Shown piece by piece: positions 24,529 to 33,160 of a stretch of DNA of 64,000 bases. The stretch lies in NCBI RefSeq assembly GCF_022603395.1, contig NZ_JAIBKA010000012.1:62001-126000 (forward strand). Reading direction: 5' to 3'. The stretch is from Desulfoferrobacter suflitae. Lineage in GTDB: Bacteria; Desulfobacterota; Syntrophobacteria; Syntrophobacterales; Syntrophobacteraceae. Under the pieces are notes generated by a model that was not told the origin of the DNA, ran no database searches, and saw only the letters and a list, made by a program, of their open reading frames with translations. The translations under genes were made by a program, and so were the position numbers. Numbering within the stretch: the first letter of the stretch is position 1; each line of letters starts with the position of its first letter.

Positions 24529-25017
24529 CTACCTTTTGATTACGATGACTGGTTTCCTGCTATGTCGGATGACATGCTCGGAAACCGAGCCGAGGAGCAT
24601 TTCCTTAAGGTTGCTGCGACCATGGGAGCCCAAAATGATGGCATCCACGTTTTCCTGCTCCTCGACCTCTAGGATTTTGAGTTGCGGAACACCTCTTTCA
24701 ATTCGTGTCTTAACCTTGAAATGCGCTTCTTTTAGAGCGGCTTCGAACGGTGCAAGGCCTTCTCGTGCTTCCTCTTCCTGTGCCCGATAAACGCTTTCCA
24801 GAAACGCCGCGACTCCTTTTCCCGGTGTCTCCAAATGAGCGTGAGTGCCGGGAAAAAAGTGTTTATGGTATTGCGAGAGGCTTTCCGCGTTGCTTTGACT
24901 GATCACCCGCAGCAGCACCACTTCCTTGACGCCTCCACTTTTCATGGCAAGCAGACAATTGAGGGCCTTCTTCGACACATCGGAAAGATCAGTTGGGTAA
25001 AGAATTTTCTTGAACAT
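24529..25017 (-). CDS. universal stress protein (single UspA domain)
   Basis: 162 residues, MFKKILYPTDLSDVSKKALN at the start and ILGSHGRSNLKEMLLGSVSE near the end, which is a complete ATP-binding G2XG9XG[ST] loop. An insertion between the second strand and helix (FLESVYRAQEEEAREGL) is common in this subgroup. It lies in the permease cluster, 43 bases downstream of the 460-residue permease, so it is probably co-expressed with it as part of a metal or redox stress response. Confidence 0.88.
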   Translation of the reverse strand: MFKKILYPTDLSDVSKKALNCLLAMKSGGVKEVVLLRVISQSNAESLSQYHKHFFPGTHAHLETPGKGVAAFLESVYRAQEEEAREGLAPFEAALKEAHFKVKTRIERGVPQLKILEVEEQENVDAIILGSHGRSNLKEMLLGSVSEHVIRHSRKPVIVIKR

Positions 25018-25060
25018 TTCAGCTACCTCCCGTAGGGATCAAGTGTTGCTCGCAGGCTCT

Positions 25061-26443
25061 CTAGCGAAAGTAATGCCCGAAGATCATGCCGCAGATGGTA
25101 GACATGATTACGACCAGAGTCACAAATACCACGGTCTTTTTGGTTCCCATGACGCTGCGGATCACCAGCATATTGGGCAAGGAAAGCGCCGGCCCTGCCA
25201 GAAGCAGCGCCAGGGCCGGTCCCTTGCCCATGCCCGAGCCGATCAGTCCCTGCAAAATGGGCACCTCGGTCAGTGTGGCGAAGTACATGAATGCCCCCAC
25301 AATGGCGGCAAAAAAATTCGCTCCGAGAGAATTTCCTCCCACCAGCCCGCTCACCCACTTGGAAGGGATGAGCCCTTCCGTGCCGGGCTGTCCCAGCAAG
25401 AGGCCGGCCGCCAGCACGCCGCCGAACAGGAGCGGCGTGATCTGCTTGGTAAAGCCCCAGGTAGAAAGAAACCACTCCTCGGTTTCTCCGCGGGTGGTGG
25501 TGATGATTACGGTGAGGGCAATGATGCCGGCCCCGAAGGCAATCAGTGGCTCATGCGGGAAGGCGAACGCCAGGGCCGCCACAATGACGCCGGCAATGAC
25601 CACCTTGACCGCCTTCACCCGAAACCAGATGCTGAGCTCTACGCCGAAGACCACCGCAAAGGCCCCCGTCAACCACCATTTAACCTCGTATATTGCATTC
25701 CAGAAGCCCACCGGATCGGACGGCCGGCCCCAGGTGGCGGAAATGAGAAGGCCCACCATGGTGGCAAAATAGATCACATTCTGCCACAGGGGCCGCTCGA
25801 CCTCGGCGGTCGGAAGGTGCAGGGCAGCCTCGGCTTTCTGTTTTTCTTCCTTGATGAATATGAGGTACATGAGGAACCCGATCACTAAAGCGAAAATAAT
25901 GGCCCCGACGGCGCGGGCGATGCCGAGCTCAAGGCCGAGGATTCGGGCGGTGAGCACAATGGCGAGGATATTTATGGCCGGCCCCGAGTAGAGAAAAGCA
26001 ATGGCCGGTCCCAGTCCGGCGCCGCGCTTCCAGATGCCGGCGAAAAGCGGCAGCACGGTGCAAGAACAGACTGCCAGAATGGTGCCCGAAACGGAGGAGA
26101 CCCCGTAGGCGATGACCTTCTTGGCGTTGGGTCCCAAATAGCGCATCACCGCCGCCTGCGATACGAAGCAGGAAATGGCTCCGGCGATGAAAAAGGCCGG
26201 CACCAGGCACAGCATCACATGCTCCTGGGCATACCACTTGGCCAGGGAAAGGGATTCCATTATGGCGTTGGTGAACCGCTCGCTGTCCATGGGAAGATAG
26301 AACAGCACCAGAAAAGCCCCCACGATCAGCGTCATGGGCATCCAGATGGTCTTCCAGTCGATGCGGCTCGGCTCTACTTCCTCCCGGCTTGCCACTGCGT
26401 CGCCGCCGATCATTTCCTTGCCGGACACTTGCGTGTTACTCAT
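25061..26443 (-). CDS. ArsP-type permease (COG0701/DUF318)
   Basis: 460 residues from ATG 26443 with the ribosome binding site AAGGAGAAGCAAATA; a longer frame to 26668 overlaps coding sequence of the NifX-like gene and is rejected. Eight or more helices; the family hallmarks are AVCSCTVLPLFAGIWKRGAG and LYSGPAINILAIVLTARILG in the first half and TLTEVPILQGLIGSGMGKGP in the second. The CSC in the first pore helix is conserved in this family, which exports trivalent organoarsenicals or related thiophilic compounds. It is paralogous to the permeases at 26860 and 31883. Cargo is inferred. Confidence 0.87.
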   Translation of the reverse strand: MSNTQVSGKEMIGGDAVASREEVEPSRIDWKTIWMPMTLIVGAFLVLFYLPMDSERFTNAIMESLSLAKWYAQEHVMLCLVPAFFIAGAISCFVSQAAVMRYLGPNAKKVIAYGVSSVSGTILAVCSCTVLPLFAGIWKRGAGLGPAIAFLYSGPAINILAIVLTARILGLELGIARAVGAIIFALVIGFLMYLIFIKEEKQKAEAALHLPTAEVERPLWQNVIYFATMVGLLISATWGRPSDPVGFWNAIYEVKWWLTGAFAVVFGVELSIWFRVKAVKVVIAGVIVAALAFAFPHEPLIAFGAGIIALTVIITTTRGETEEWFLSTWGFTKQITPLLFGGVLAAGLLLGQPGTEGLIPSKWVSGLVGGNSLGANFFAAIVGAFMYFATLTEVPILQGLIGSGMGKGPALALLLAGPALSLPNMLVIRSVMGTKKTVVFVTLVVIMSTICGMIFGHYFR

Positions 26444-26507
26444 TATTTGCTTCTCCTTATCGATCTCATCAAGAAACTTTTTGGTTTGCGCAGTCAGGAA
26501 AAACGGC

Positions 26508-26831
26508 TCATTTTGCTTCAGCAGCCCAGCCGAAGGCTTCCCGCTGGTATGCTTGGATGACCTCCCTGGCCGGACCGCGTCGATTGTCCAGTACGACTGC
26601 GCCCCTATCTTCCAACCATTGTTTACAAGCGCTCTGCATTCCTCCACAGATAATCGTCTTGACGCCAAGGTCGATCAATCGGGCCGCCAACTCCATGGCG
26701 CTACTTTCGCCCAAATCCCAGACCGCTTGCTGGATGATTCGACCGTTCCCCAGTTCGATCAACAAAAACCGTGACGAAGAACCGAAGTGCGGCGACACAC
26801 GGTCTTGGAAAAGGGGAGTCGCGATCTTCAT
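26508..26831 (-). CDS. NifX/NifB-type domain protein
   Basis: 107 residues starting MKIATPLFQDRVSPHFGSSS, with LIDLGVKTIICGGMQSACKQ and WLEDRGAVVLDNRRG. It is a paralogue of the protein at 4315-4629 and keeps a pair of cysteines (CGGMQSAC) absent there. The gene lies between two permease genes, 28 bases after the upstream one, and belongs to the same sigma-54-driven run. Such stand-alone NifX-like proteins may bind a metal cluster; in this setting a metallochaperone or sensor role is plausible. Confidence 0.82.
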   Translation of the reverse strand: MKIATPLFQDRVSPHFGSSSRFLLIELGNGRIIQQAVWDLGESSAMELAARLIDLGVKTIICGGMQSACKQWLEDRGAVVLDNRRGPAREVIQAYQREAFGWAAEAK

Positions 26832-26859
26832 CGGCGCAGGCCTTTACCCACTCAACCTC

Positions 26860-28182
26860 TCATAAAAAGAAACGACCAAAGACCAGACCCACCGTTGCAC
26901 TCATAACGACCGTAAGGAAAACGAAGACGGCAGTTTTTTTGAATCCGAACACACTATAGATCACCGCAATGCTCGGCAACGATAGTGCCGGGCCGGCCAA
27001 AAGCAAGGAAAGGGCCGGACCCCGCCCCATCCCGAGGCCGATCAACGCCTCCAAGATCGGAATTTCCGTGAGGGTGGCAAAGTACCACATGGCTCCCATA
27101 AGGGAAGCCGCCAAATTCGCCGTTAGACTGTCCCCCCCAACCCATCCTGCCACCACAGTTTCCGGGATCAAGGCACCGACAAAGCCGGTGACGAAAACTC
27201 CCCCGAACAGCAAAGGTATGATCAATCTGGAAAACTCCCAGGTTTCTCTCAGCCACGCGTTCACCTCCTGTCGGTCGAACCATCTCCACACCATCAGAGC
27301 CGTTGCCGCCAGGAATGCCAATGCGAAATACCATCGGTTCACATACACCCACTTGGCCCATTCGTAGCCCGGCGCAGTGTTGAATTCGCTTGTGGCTATT
27401 TCGCTTTTGGGAATATCGAGCTTCATGCCCCTTCTAAGGTCTCCGACGGGCTCTTTCAGTTGCACCCGCAACGTTTCGGTCATCTCCAACAGCACATCGA
27501 CCTGCATCTTGGTTCCGTCGGTCTTTTGAATGATTGTCCAGGTCGGGTTGGCCCAGTCGCTGAAGACCAGAAAAAGGATCATCGAGGCCAGAAACAAAGC
27601 GGTTTGCAGCAGGTTGCGCCGGCTGGGAGGTGGATCTGGAAGGTGCATCACGGCAGCCTCGCGGCGCTCTTCCTCCTTGTGAAAGATGGCTGCCATGATG
27701 ACGCCGATGATGACCGCAAAGACAACGGAGCCGATCACCCGGGCGATACCGAGATCGAACCCCAACACTCTGGCGGTTAGAAAGATGGCAATGACATTGA
27801 TGGCCGGTCCCGAGTAGAGAAACGCCGATGCCGGCCCGAGTCCCGCACCGACCTTGTAGATGCTTGCAAACATGGGCAGGACGCTGCAGGAACAAACCGC
27901 CAGCACGGTCCCTGAAACCGAAGCTACCGAATATGCTTCGATTTTATTGGCCCTCGGTCCCAGGTGGCGCAGCACCGCTTCCTTGGAAAAAAAGCAGGCA
28001 ATAGCGCCGGCGATGAACATGGCGGGTACTACGCAAGCAAGCGTGTGATTGCGCGCGTACCACTGCAGCATGTAAAATGCGTCCATGATCGCCCCCTGAA
28101 TCTTGGGATCGGTAAAATTCAGAAAGTAGGCAATCAGGAAAACGGCCAGCAATCCTATGAAAAAGCGCCAATCTTTGCTCAT
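26860..28182 (-). CDS. ArsP-type permease (COG0701/DUF318)
   Basis: 440 residues, related over its full length to the permease at 25061 (AVCSCSVLPMFASIYKVGAG, LYSGPAINVIAIFLTARVLG, TLTEIPILEALIGLGMGRGP). Between helices 5 and 6 there is an extra hydrophilic segment (DGTKMQVDVLLEMTETLRVQ, about residues 210-260) that the paralogue lacks and that should lie on one side of the membrane. First gene of the run, about 100 bases downstream of a perfect -24/-12 promoter. Likely exports a thiophilic metal or organometal; no substrate evidence. Confidence 0.87.
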   Translation of the reverse strand: MSKDWRFFIGLLAVFLIAYFLNFTDPKIQGAIMDAFYMLQWYARNHTLACVVPAMFIAGAIACFFSKEAVLRHLGPRANKIEAYSVASVSGTVLAVCSCSVLPMFASIYKVGAGLGPASAFLYSGPAINVIAIFLTARVLGFDLGIARVIGSVVFAVIIGVIMAAIFHKEEERREAAVMHLPDPPPSRRNLLQTALFLASMILFLVFSDWANPTWTIIQKTDGTKMQVDVLLEMTETLRVQLKEPVGDLRRGMKLDIPKSEIATSEFNTAPGYEWAKWVYVNRWYFALAFLAATALMVWRWFDRQEVNAWLRETWEFSRLIIPLLFGGVFVTGFVGALIPETVVAGWVGGDSLTANLAASLMGAMWYFATLTEIPILEALIGLGMGRGPALSLLLAGPALSLPSIAVIYSVFGFKKTAVFVFLTVVMSATVGLVFGRFFL

Positions 28183-28282
28183 GAAGCACCTCGCAGAGTG
28201 TGGGTCCGCACGCCAGGTTCTACGGACATGTTCCTGGCAAAGCGATCATTCGAGCCCGACTTTGCCGTCGCGGTTAGTAATG

Positions 28283-28297
28283 GCAATCTTTGTGCCA
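28283..28297 (-). promoter_or_regulatory. sigma-54 promoter of the permease cluster
   Basis: Minus strand TGGCAC AAAGA TTGC, a perfect -24/-12 match, 100 bases upstream of the permease ATG at 28182. Confidence 0.85.
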
Positions 28298-28405
28298 GGC
28301 CGATAGGGATTGCTAAATTATGGAATTACGAGAGCTTAGAGAGTCAGGAGGAAGGGATTCAGGGATAAATGAAGCTTCGACGTGTCAAAGAATGAAACTG
28401 TGTCA

Positions 28406-28417
28406 TGAAACGTTTCA
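28406..28417. promoter_or_regulatory. candidate enhancer site (UAS)
   Basis: Perfect palindrome TGAAACGTTTCA about 110 bases upstream of the -24/-12 promoter, with a half site TGAAACTGTGTCA at 28393-28405. It abuts the stop codon of the activator gene. Confidence 0.55.
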
Positions 28418-28419
28418 AA

Positions 28420-29844
28420 TCACTCGGCCATCAGCCCGTGCTTTTTCATTTTGCGCCATAGGGTGCTGCGACTGATGCCGAGAGCGCGGGCTGCCTCTAC
28501 ACGGTTGCCCTGATGGTGCAGCAGGGCAGAGCGAATCTGTTCCGCCTCAGGGTCCGACCCGGCAGTGGAGTGATTTGGGAGCGACGTCCAATTTTCAGCA
28601 TCCTTTTCCAGCAGCTCTTTTGGCAGGTGTTCCACGTCGATCAGGTCGCCCTTGCAAAGGATGAACGCATATTCGATGACGTTGGCGAGCTCGCGAATGT
28701 TGCCCGGAAACGAGTGACGCATGAGTCGTTCGAGCACTTCGGGAGTGACGGTGCGAATCGAGCGCCCCTTGCTCAGGTTGAATTTTTCTATGAAGTGTGC
28801 CACCAGCAGCGGGATGTCTTCTTTTCGTTCGGCCAGGGACGGTAGGCTGATTTTCACCACGTTGAGCCGATAGTAGAGATCTTCGCGGAATTCTCCGCCG
28901 CGGCTCAGTGCCTTCAAGTCGACATTGGTTGCTGCGATCACGCGAAAGTCGGCCTGTCTGGCTTTGCTTCCACCAAGCGGGGTGAATTCCCCCGTTTCGA
29001 GCACCCGCAGCAGGTCGGCTTGAAATGCAAGGGAGGTGTTGGCGATCTCATCAAGGAACAAGGTGCCCTGATGGGCCAGCATGAAACGGCCTGGTTTATC
29101 CCGGTGGGCGCCGGTAAAAGCGCCTTTCGAGTGGCCGAATAGCTCCGATTCCAGCAGCGTATCGGGCAGGGCAGCGCAATTGACGGCGACAAAGGCGCCC
29201 TTGCCTCTGGCACTGAGGTTGTGAATCGCCCTTGCCACGAGCTCCTTGCCGGAACCGGTCGGCCCCTCGATCAAAACGGTGCTGTCACTTTGGGCAATGT
29301 CCGGCAGAACGGAAAGGATTTCGCGGATTCTGGGATGTTGTCCCACGATGTCGGCAAAGCTGTAGTTTTGGTTCAACTCTTTGCGCAAACGTTCCATGTC
29401 GGTCAAATCACGGAATATTTCCACTCCTCCGGTGATCTTGCCCTGCTTGTTCTTGAGGACGGCGGTGCTGATGCTGATGGGCTTTTGCTCGCCGTCCTTG
29501 CTGATAATTAAGGCGTTGTAATGGGACCGGGGTGACTGGGTTGCCAGAGTTTCATCCAGAGGGCATTTTTTTTCACACACATCCGCTCGGAAAATGTCGA
29601 AGCAATACTGACCAACGGCTTCCTCCTTGTCGAACCCGGTGATGAGCTCAGCCGCCCGGTTGAAAAAAGTGATCTGGTTGTCGAGATTGATGGTGAAAAC
29701 ACCCTCGCCGATACTATCAAGAATAGTACAGCAGGGAGAACCGCCCTCAAAGGGATTCTCGCAGAACAAAGGGCCGGTCGGGACGGACGAGGAAGCATCC
29801 TGTTGATCGTGTCTTAAGCTCGGATGTTTTGATTTATTTTTCAT
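28420..29844 (-). CDS. sigma-54-dependent activator with Cys-containing PAS domain
   Basis: 474 residues, a paralogue of the activator at 4905-6299. The PAS domain (about 35-145) has CFDIFRADVCEKKCPLDETL, conserving the cysteines seen in the other. The AAA+ domain has GPTGSGKE, the canonical loop SKGAFTGAHRDKPGRF and TLFLDEIAN; the C-terminal helix-turn-helix is RVEAARALGISRSTLWRKMK. A histidine-rich N-terminus (KHPSLRHDQQ) is specific to this copy. It lies upstream of, and in line with, the permease cluster, whose sigma-54 promoter it presumably activates from the palindrome at 28406. Confidence 0.9.
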   Translation of the reverse strand: MKNKSKHPSLRHDQQDASSSVPTGPLFCENPFEGGSPCCTILDSIGEGVFTINLDNQITFFNRAAELITGFDKEEAVGQYCFDIFRADVCEKKCPLDETLATQSPRSHYNALIISKDGEQKPISISTAVLKNKQGKITGGVEIFRDLTDMERLRKELNQNYSFADIVGQHPRIREILSVLPDIAQSDSTVLIEGPTGSGKELVARAIHNLSARGKGAFVAVNCAALPDTLLESELFGHSKGAFTGAHRDKPGRFMLAHQGTLFLDEIANTSLAFQADLLRVLETGEFTPLGGSKARQADFRVIAATNVDLKALSRGGEFREDLYYRLNVVKISLPSLAERKEDIPLLVAHFIEKFNLSKGRSIRTVTPEVLERLMRHSFPGNIRELANVIEYAFILCKGDLIDVEHLPKELLEKDAENWTSLPNHSTAGSDPEAEQIRSALLHHQGNRVEAARALGISRSTLWRKMKKHGLMAE

Positions 29845-30039
29845 CGTGCAAAAGGTTTCCTATCATCTCGTATACATAGGCGGCAGTTGTAAATGTAATA
29901 TTCTCTCTGATGAACGCCAAGGGATAAATGCTTTCGATGGTGGCCGAAACGATATCATAACCGGTCATCGTTTGCCTGAAGGAAATTGAATCGACTGAAG
30001 ACCGGGGTGGATCCCGGACATATGCCGCGAAAAATTTAG

Positions 30040-30069
30040 GTTGACACTGTCAACTAAATCGTCTATTAT
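30040..30069 (+). promoter_or_regulatory. marR promoter with palindromic operator
   Basis: TTGACA (30041-30046), 17 bases, TATTAT (30064-30069), an excellent sigma-70 promoter 20 bases before the marR ATG. The -35 box is inside GTTGACA-C-TGTCAAC (30040-30054), a perfect palindrome also found at 47523 and, with one change, at 31853. Confidence 0.8.
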
Positions 30070-30364
30070 TTTTTCGGGAGGAAATCGGATGAATAAGACG
30101 CAGATGCCTGAGCTAAGCCGTGCACTGATTGAGATTGTTTGGCATTTCGGCCCCAAAGGTTTGGACGGCCAATGCTGTGAAAATCTGTCGTTGCCGGAGT
30201 TTTTGGCGCTCGATAAGGTGGCCGGCACGAAAGATTGTCCGGTGCAGGAGGTGGGGCACGCGCTTGGATTCACCAAGAGTGGAGCGACCAGGATTGTGAA
30301 CCGGCTGGAAAAGAAAGGATATGTGGAGAAAGTCAGATCCGATGAAGATGCAAGGGTTTGTTGT

Positions 30365-30372
30365 GTAATTGT
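30365..30372 (+). repeat. 8-base target duplication (left)
   Basis: GTAATTGT, repeated at 31683-31690, on either side of the ISL3 element; the length is characteristic of ISL3 insertions. Confidence 0.9.
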
Positions 30373-31682
30373 GGTTCATCCGGTTAATGAGTACCCGGAG
30401 TTGAAAAAAGAAAATGGACATGGCAATAACCCCAGTTGTTTGACTGTGATCGAACAACGGGAGGGGAAATCAAGCCATGTCCACATCCATACTTTACCAT
30501 GCTTTCGGTCTGAAGGGTATTCACTATGAATCCACTCACTTTTTGGGAGATTGTATTTACATCAATGCCCGAATGACAGATCAATATGTGAGATGTCCAG
30601 AATGCAGAAATCGAAAAGCCAGCTTCAAAGGCCAGAAAAGAAGACTTCTGCGTATGAGTCCCATTGGAAGGAAGAGGTGCTTCTTGGACCTTTTGCTCCA
30701 CCGACTCAAATGCCTCAGGTGCGGACATCTTTGGTGGCCCACTCTGCCCTTTATGGATGGCAAACACCGTTATGTCAGGTCCTTCGCACTGACAGCTTTG
30801 GATCTTTTGAAGTTCGGCACCATCCGTTCGGTCGCGGAGTACCTGGCAGTGGGCTGGGATCTTGTCAAACAGATCCACAAGGAGCGCCTCTCTTTGCTCT
30901 ACAGGTCGGTTCCCTTGCATAAAGTCAAATACCTTGGAATTGATGAGTTCAGCATAAGAAAGGGCCATGAATACATGACCATTTTCGTCAATATCGAGGA
31001 TGGAAGAATTCTGCATGCCGTTGAAGGCAGAAGTAAAGAAAAGATCCAACCCTTCATCGAAAAGCTCTCCAAAAAGGCAAAGAAACTCACTGCGATCGCC
31101 ATGGACATGAGCGGAAGTTATTATTCTGCTGTACGTGGGTGGCTGCCTCATGTTGATATTGTCTTTGACCGTTACCACGTATCGGCTCTCATGAACCAGG
31201 CCATTGATGAAATCCGAAGAGGCCAGCAAAGAGAATTGGACAACCTCGGACAAAAAGCTCTCAAAGGGAATCGCTTCCTACTCTTGAGAAACTATGATTC
31301 CCTTGAGCCTGATCGCAAGGCCCGACTTGATGCCCTCCTTAAGGCCAATCACCCCCTTTTCATTGCTCATTCCATGAAAGAACAGTTGCGACTCTTTTGG
31401 GACGAGGACTTTGACAGTGCAAAGAGCTTCCTTGAAGTGTGGATTAAGGATGCCATGCAATCTGGAATCGGCCCCCTTGCCAAGGTGGCCAAAACTCTGG
31501 CTGGCTACAAAACAGGGCTTCTCAACTATTTTAAATATTCTATCACCAGTGCCGTTGTCGAAGGAACCAACAACAAAATCAAAACCCTTAAAAGGCAGGC
31601 GTATGGGTTCCGAGATATGGTCTACTTTAAATTGCGACTCTATCATCTCCACACCCAGAGGTACTCATTAACCGGATGAACC
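30373..31682 (+). mobile_element. ISL3-family insertion sequence, complete
   Basis: 1310 bases with terminal inverted repeats GGTTCATCCGGTTAATGAGT (left, continuing AC) and, at the right end, their perfect complement, and 8-base direct repeats GTAATTGT outside. One transposase gene. Perfect ends and an open transposase suggest a recent insertion. Confidence 0.92.
30477..31679 (+). CDS. tnp: ISL3-family transposase
   Basis: 400 residues. An N-terminal zinc finger (RCPECRNRKASFKG, then LHRLKCLRCGHLWWP), a helix-turn-helix (IRSVAEYLAVGWDLVKQIHK), then the DDE catalytic domain with YLGIDEFSIRKGHEYMTI, AIAMDMSGSYYSAVRG and, at the C-terminus, VVEGTNNKIKTLKRQAYGFR. All three acidic residues are present, so it should be active. 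ATG 30477 follows GGAGGGGAAATCAAGCC. The gene runs the same way as the interrupted marR gene and ends three bases before the right end of the element. Confidence 0.93.
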   Translation: MSTSILYHAFGLKGIHYESTHFLGDCIYINARMTDQYVRCPECRNRKASFKGQKRRLLRMSPIGRKRCFLDLLLHRLKCLRCGHLWWPTLPFMDGKHRYVRSFALTALDLLKFGTIRSVAEYLAVGWDLVKQIHKERLSLLYRSVPLHKVKYLGIDEFSIRKGHEYMTIFVNIEDGRILHAVEGRSKEKIQPFIEKLSKKAKKLTAIAMDMSGSYYSAVRGWLPHVDIVFDRYHVSALMNQAIDEIRRGQQRELDNLGQKALKGNRFLLLRNYDSLEPDRKARLDALLKANHPLFIAHSMKEQLRLFWDEDFDSAKSFLEVWIKDAMQSGIGPLAKVAKTLAGYKTGLLNYFKYSITSAVVEGTNNKIKTLKRQAYGFRDMVYFKLRLYHLHTQRYSLTG

Positions 31683-31852
31683 GTAATTGTAACCAAAGAT
31701 GGGGAAAGGATTCTCAAATCGGCGACCGAGAGGTATTCGAAAGAACTTGAAAGAATAGTTTCCCGGATGCCCGAAGAATCGTTGCCCAAAATGAAAGAAT
31801 TGCTCATCACCATGGCCAGGCTACTGAAACAGTAATTTTTTTTCGAACATAG

Positions 31853-31867
31853 GTTGATAATGTCAAC
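31853..31867. promoter_or_regulatory. MarR-type operator before the permease gene
   Basis: GTTGATA-A-TGTCAAC, one base different from the palindromes at 30040 and 47526, 15 bases before the permease ATG. No good -10 box follows at the right distance, so binding here may block a promoter or read-through from upstream rather than overlap a -35 box. Confidence 0.65.
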
Positions 31868-31882
31868 TATTTGGAGGCTGGA

Positions 31883-32779
31883 ATGAACACCTTTATCGCG
31901 ACCCTTGAATACTTTATAATCATTACAGCGGAGTTGACGGTCCTTTTTCTCGGTATCAGCGCAATCGTGGCGTTGGCATTGATGTACATCCCTCAGGAGA
32001 AGCTCAAGGCATGGCTTTCCAGGCGGGGCATTTTAGGTAATTTGCTGGGCGCTGCGGTTGGCGCATTAACCCCTTTTTGCGCTTGCTCGACCATTCCGAT
32101 GACATTGGGAATGCTCAATGCGGGAGCCCCTTTTGGACCGGTCATGTCGTTTGTCATTGCTTCGCCGCTTCTCAATCCAATTATCCTTACCATGATTGCA
32201 ACACTCATGGGCTTGAAAGCAAGCCTCACTTATTTTGCTATAACTTTTTTAGGCTCGGTTGTTTTTGGCGTGCTTTTGGAAAAAACCGGTAGCGCCAGGT
32301 ATGTCAAGAACGTGCGATTGAAGTCCAGTTGTTGCGGCGCCACAATCGAGGCTGTCCCTGCCGCTTTCTCGATCAAGGTCAAAGTTGCAGCAAGGGCGGC
32401 CTGGGGGGATTTTAGAGCGGTCTTGATCTATCTCCTCATAGGCGTTGGCATTGGCGCGGGTATTTACGGCTATATCCCGCAAGAATTTGTCGCCCAGCTC
32501 GCAGGACCGCAGAACCCGTTCGCCATTCCCGTTGCCGCGGTAATCGGCGTTCCTCTCTACATCCGTGCGGAAACAGCTATTCCCATTGGCTTAGCCCTGT
32601 CGCAAAAAGGCATGAGCATGGGGGCGGTTATTGCGCTCATTATCGGCGGAGCCGGGATGGCCATCCCGGAAATGGCGATGCTCATGAGTATATTCAGAAA
32701 GCAACTGGTGGCGTCCATCGTTGCGGTCATTTGGGCGACGGCGGTTATCGGCGGCTATGTGTTCAATGTGATCGGGTGA
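31883..32779 (+). CDS. ArsP-type permease, short form
   Basis: 298 residues from ATG 31883 (ribosome binding site TTGGAGGCTGG; a TTG four codons earlier is possible). Eight helices. Signatures are VGALTPFCACSTIPMTLGML, ASPLLNPIILTMIATLM, and GVPLYIRAETAIPIGLALSQ; the CAC in the pore corresponds to the CSC of the longer paralogues. Between helices 4 and 5 a loop holds SSCCGAT, a possible thiophilic-metal site. Family members export methylarsenite and similar compounds. It follows the interrupted marR gene and its operator directly, so it was probably under that repressor. Confidence 0.87.
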   Translation: MNTFIATLEYFIIITAELTVLFLGISAIVALALMYIPQEKLKAWLSRRGILGNLLGAAVGALTPFCACSTIPMTLGMLNAGAPFGPVMSFVIASPLLNPIILTMIATLMGLKASLTYFAITFLGSVVFGVLLEKTGSARYVKNVRLKSSCCGATIEAVPAAFSIKVKVAARAAWGDFRAVLIYLLIGVGIGAGIYGYIPQEFVAQLAGPQNPFAIPVAAVIGVPLYIRAETAIPIGLALSQKGMSMGAVIALIIGGAGMAIPEMAMLMSIFRKQLVASIVAVIWATAVIGGYVFNVIG

Positions 32780-32827
32780 TTTCTGCAGGAGATCGACCAA
32801 AGACATTTCTAGAGAAAGGAGACATTC

Positions 32828-33010
32828 ATGACAGAGCGAAAGTCGGAAAAAGGGTTTTTCAACAAACTGTTTGGCCAAAAAGGCAGCTGCTGTTCTTTTC
32901 AGGTCGAAGAAGCGCCGCAGCCAGGCAGTGACGATGTGGCAGAGGAGAAGCACAAAATTAACAACATTGAAGTGGTTTCAGAAGATGAAGCCGGAATGGG
33001 TCGAGATTGA
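32828..33010 (+). CDS. small Cys-Cys protein
   Basis: 60 residues, ribosome binding site AGAAAGGAGACATTC. The N-terminus is basic with an amphipathic FFNKLFGQK segment, followed by GSCCSFQVEE and an acidic tail (VVSEDEAGMGRD). The paired cysteines are the only ones in the protein and recall the SCC motif in the loop of the preceding permease. It is 48 bases behind the permease and should be co-transcribed. A metallochaperone that hands a thiophilic ion to the permease is a reasonable guess; I cannot assign a family. Confidence 0.72.
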   Translation: MTERKSEKGFFNKLFGQKGSCCSFQVEEAPQPGSDDVAEEKHKINNIEVVSEDEAGMGRD

Positions 33011-33160
33011 ACATGAACTAGATTAAGATTTATCAATGGATCAAATTTGCCGAGGGCAACCTGCCGCCTGATTGGATTGGCAAGTCGATGGCACTGCGGT
33101 GTATGCAAAGGCATGTTGGCAGAGAGCCCTCGATCCTTCATCGGATTCATTGGAGTCATT

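Larger units (their letters stand above)
30089..31835 (+). pseudogene. MarR-family regulator gene split by an ISL3 element
   Basis: The first part (30089-30372; ribosome binding site GGAGGAAATCGG) encodes a winged-helix protein: PEFLALDKVAGTKDCPVQEV, then LGFTKSGATRIVNRLEKKGY and the wing VRSDEDARVCCVIV. The second part (31691-31835) continues TKDGERILKSATERYSKELE and ends in MARLLKQ. Removing the insertion sequence and one copy of the 8-base duplication restores an uninterrupted 142-residue frame, a normal MarR length. As it stands, the truncated product reads on into the element for about 45 residues and lacks the C-terminal dimerisation helices, so repression is probably lost. Cysteines in CCENL, KDCPV and CC could sense oxidants (inferred). 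Confidence 0.9.
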
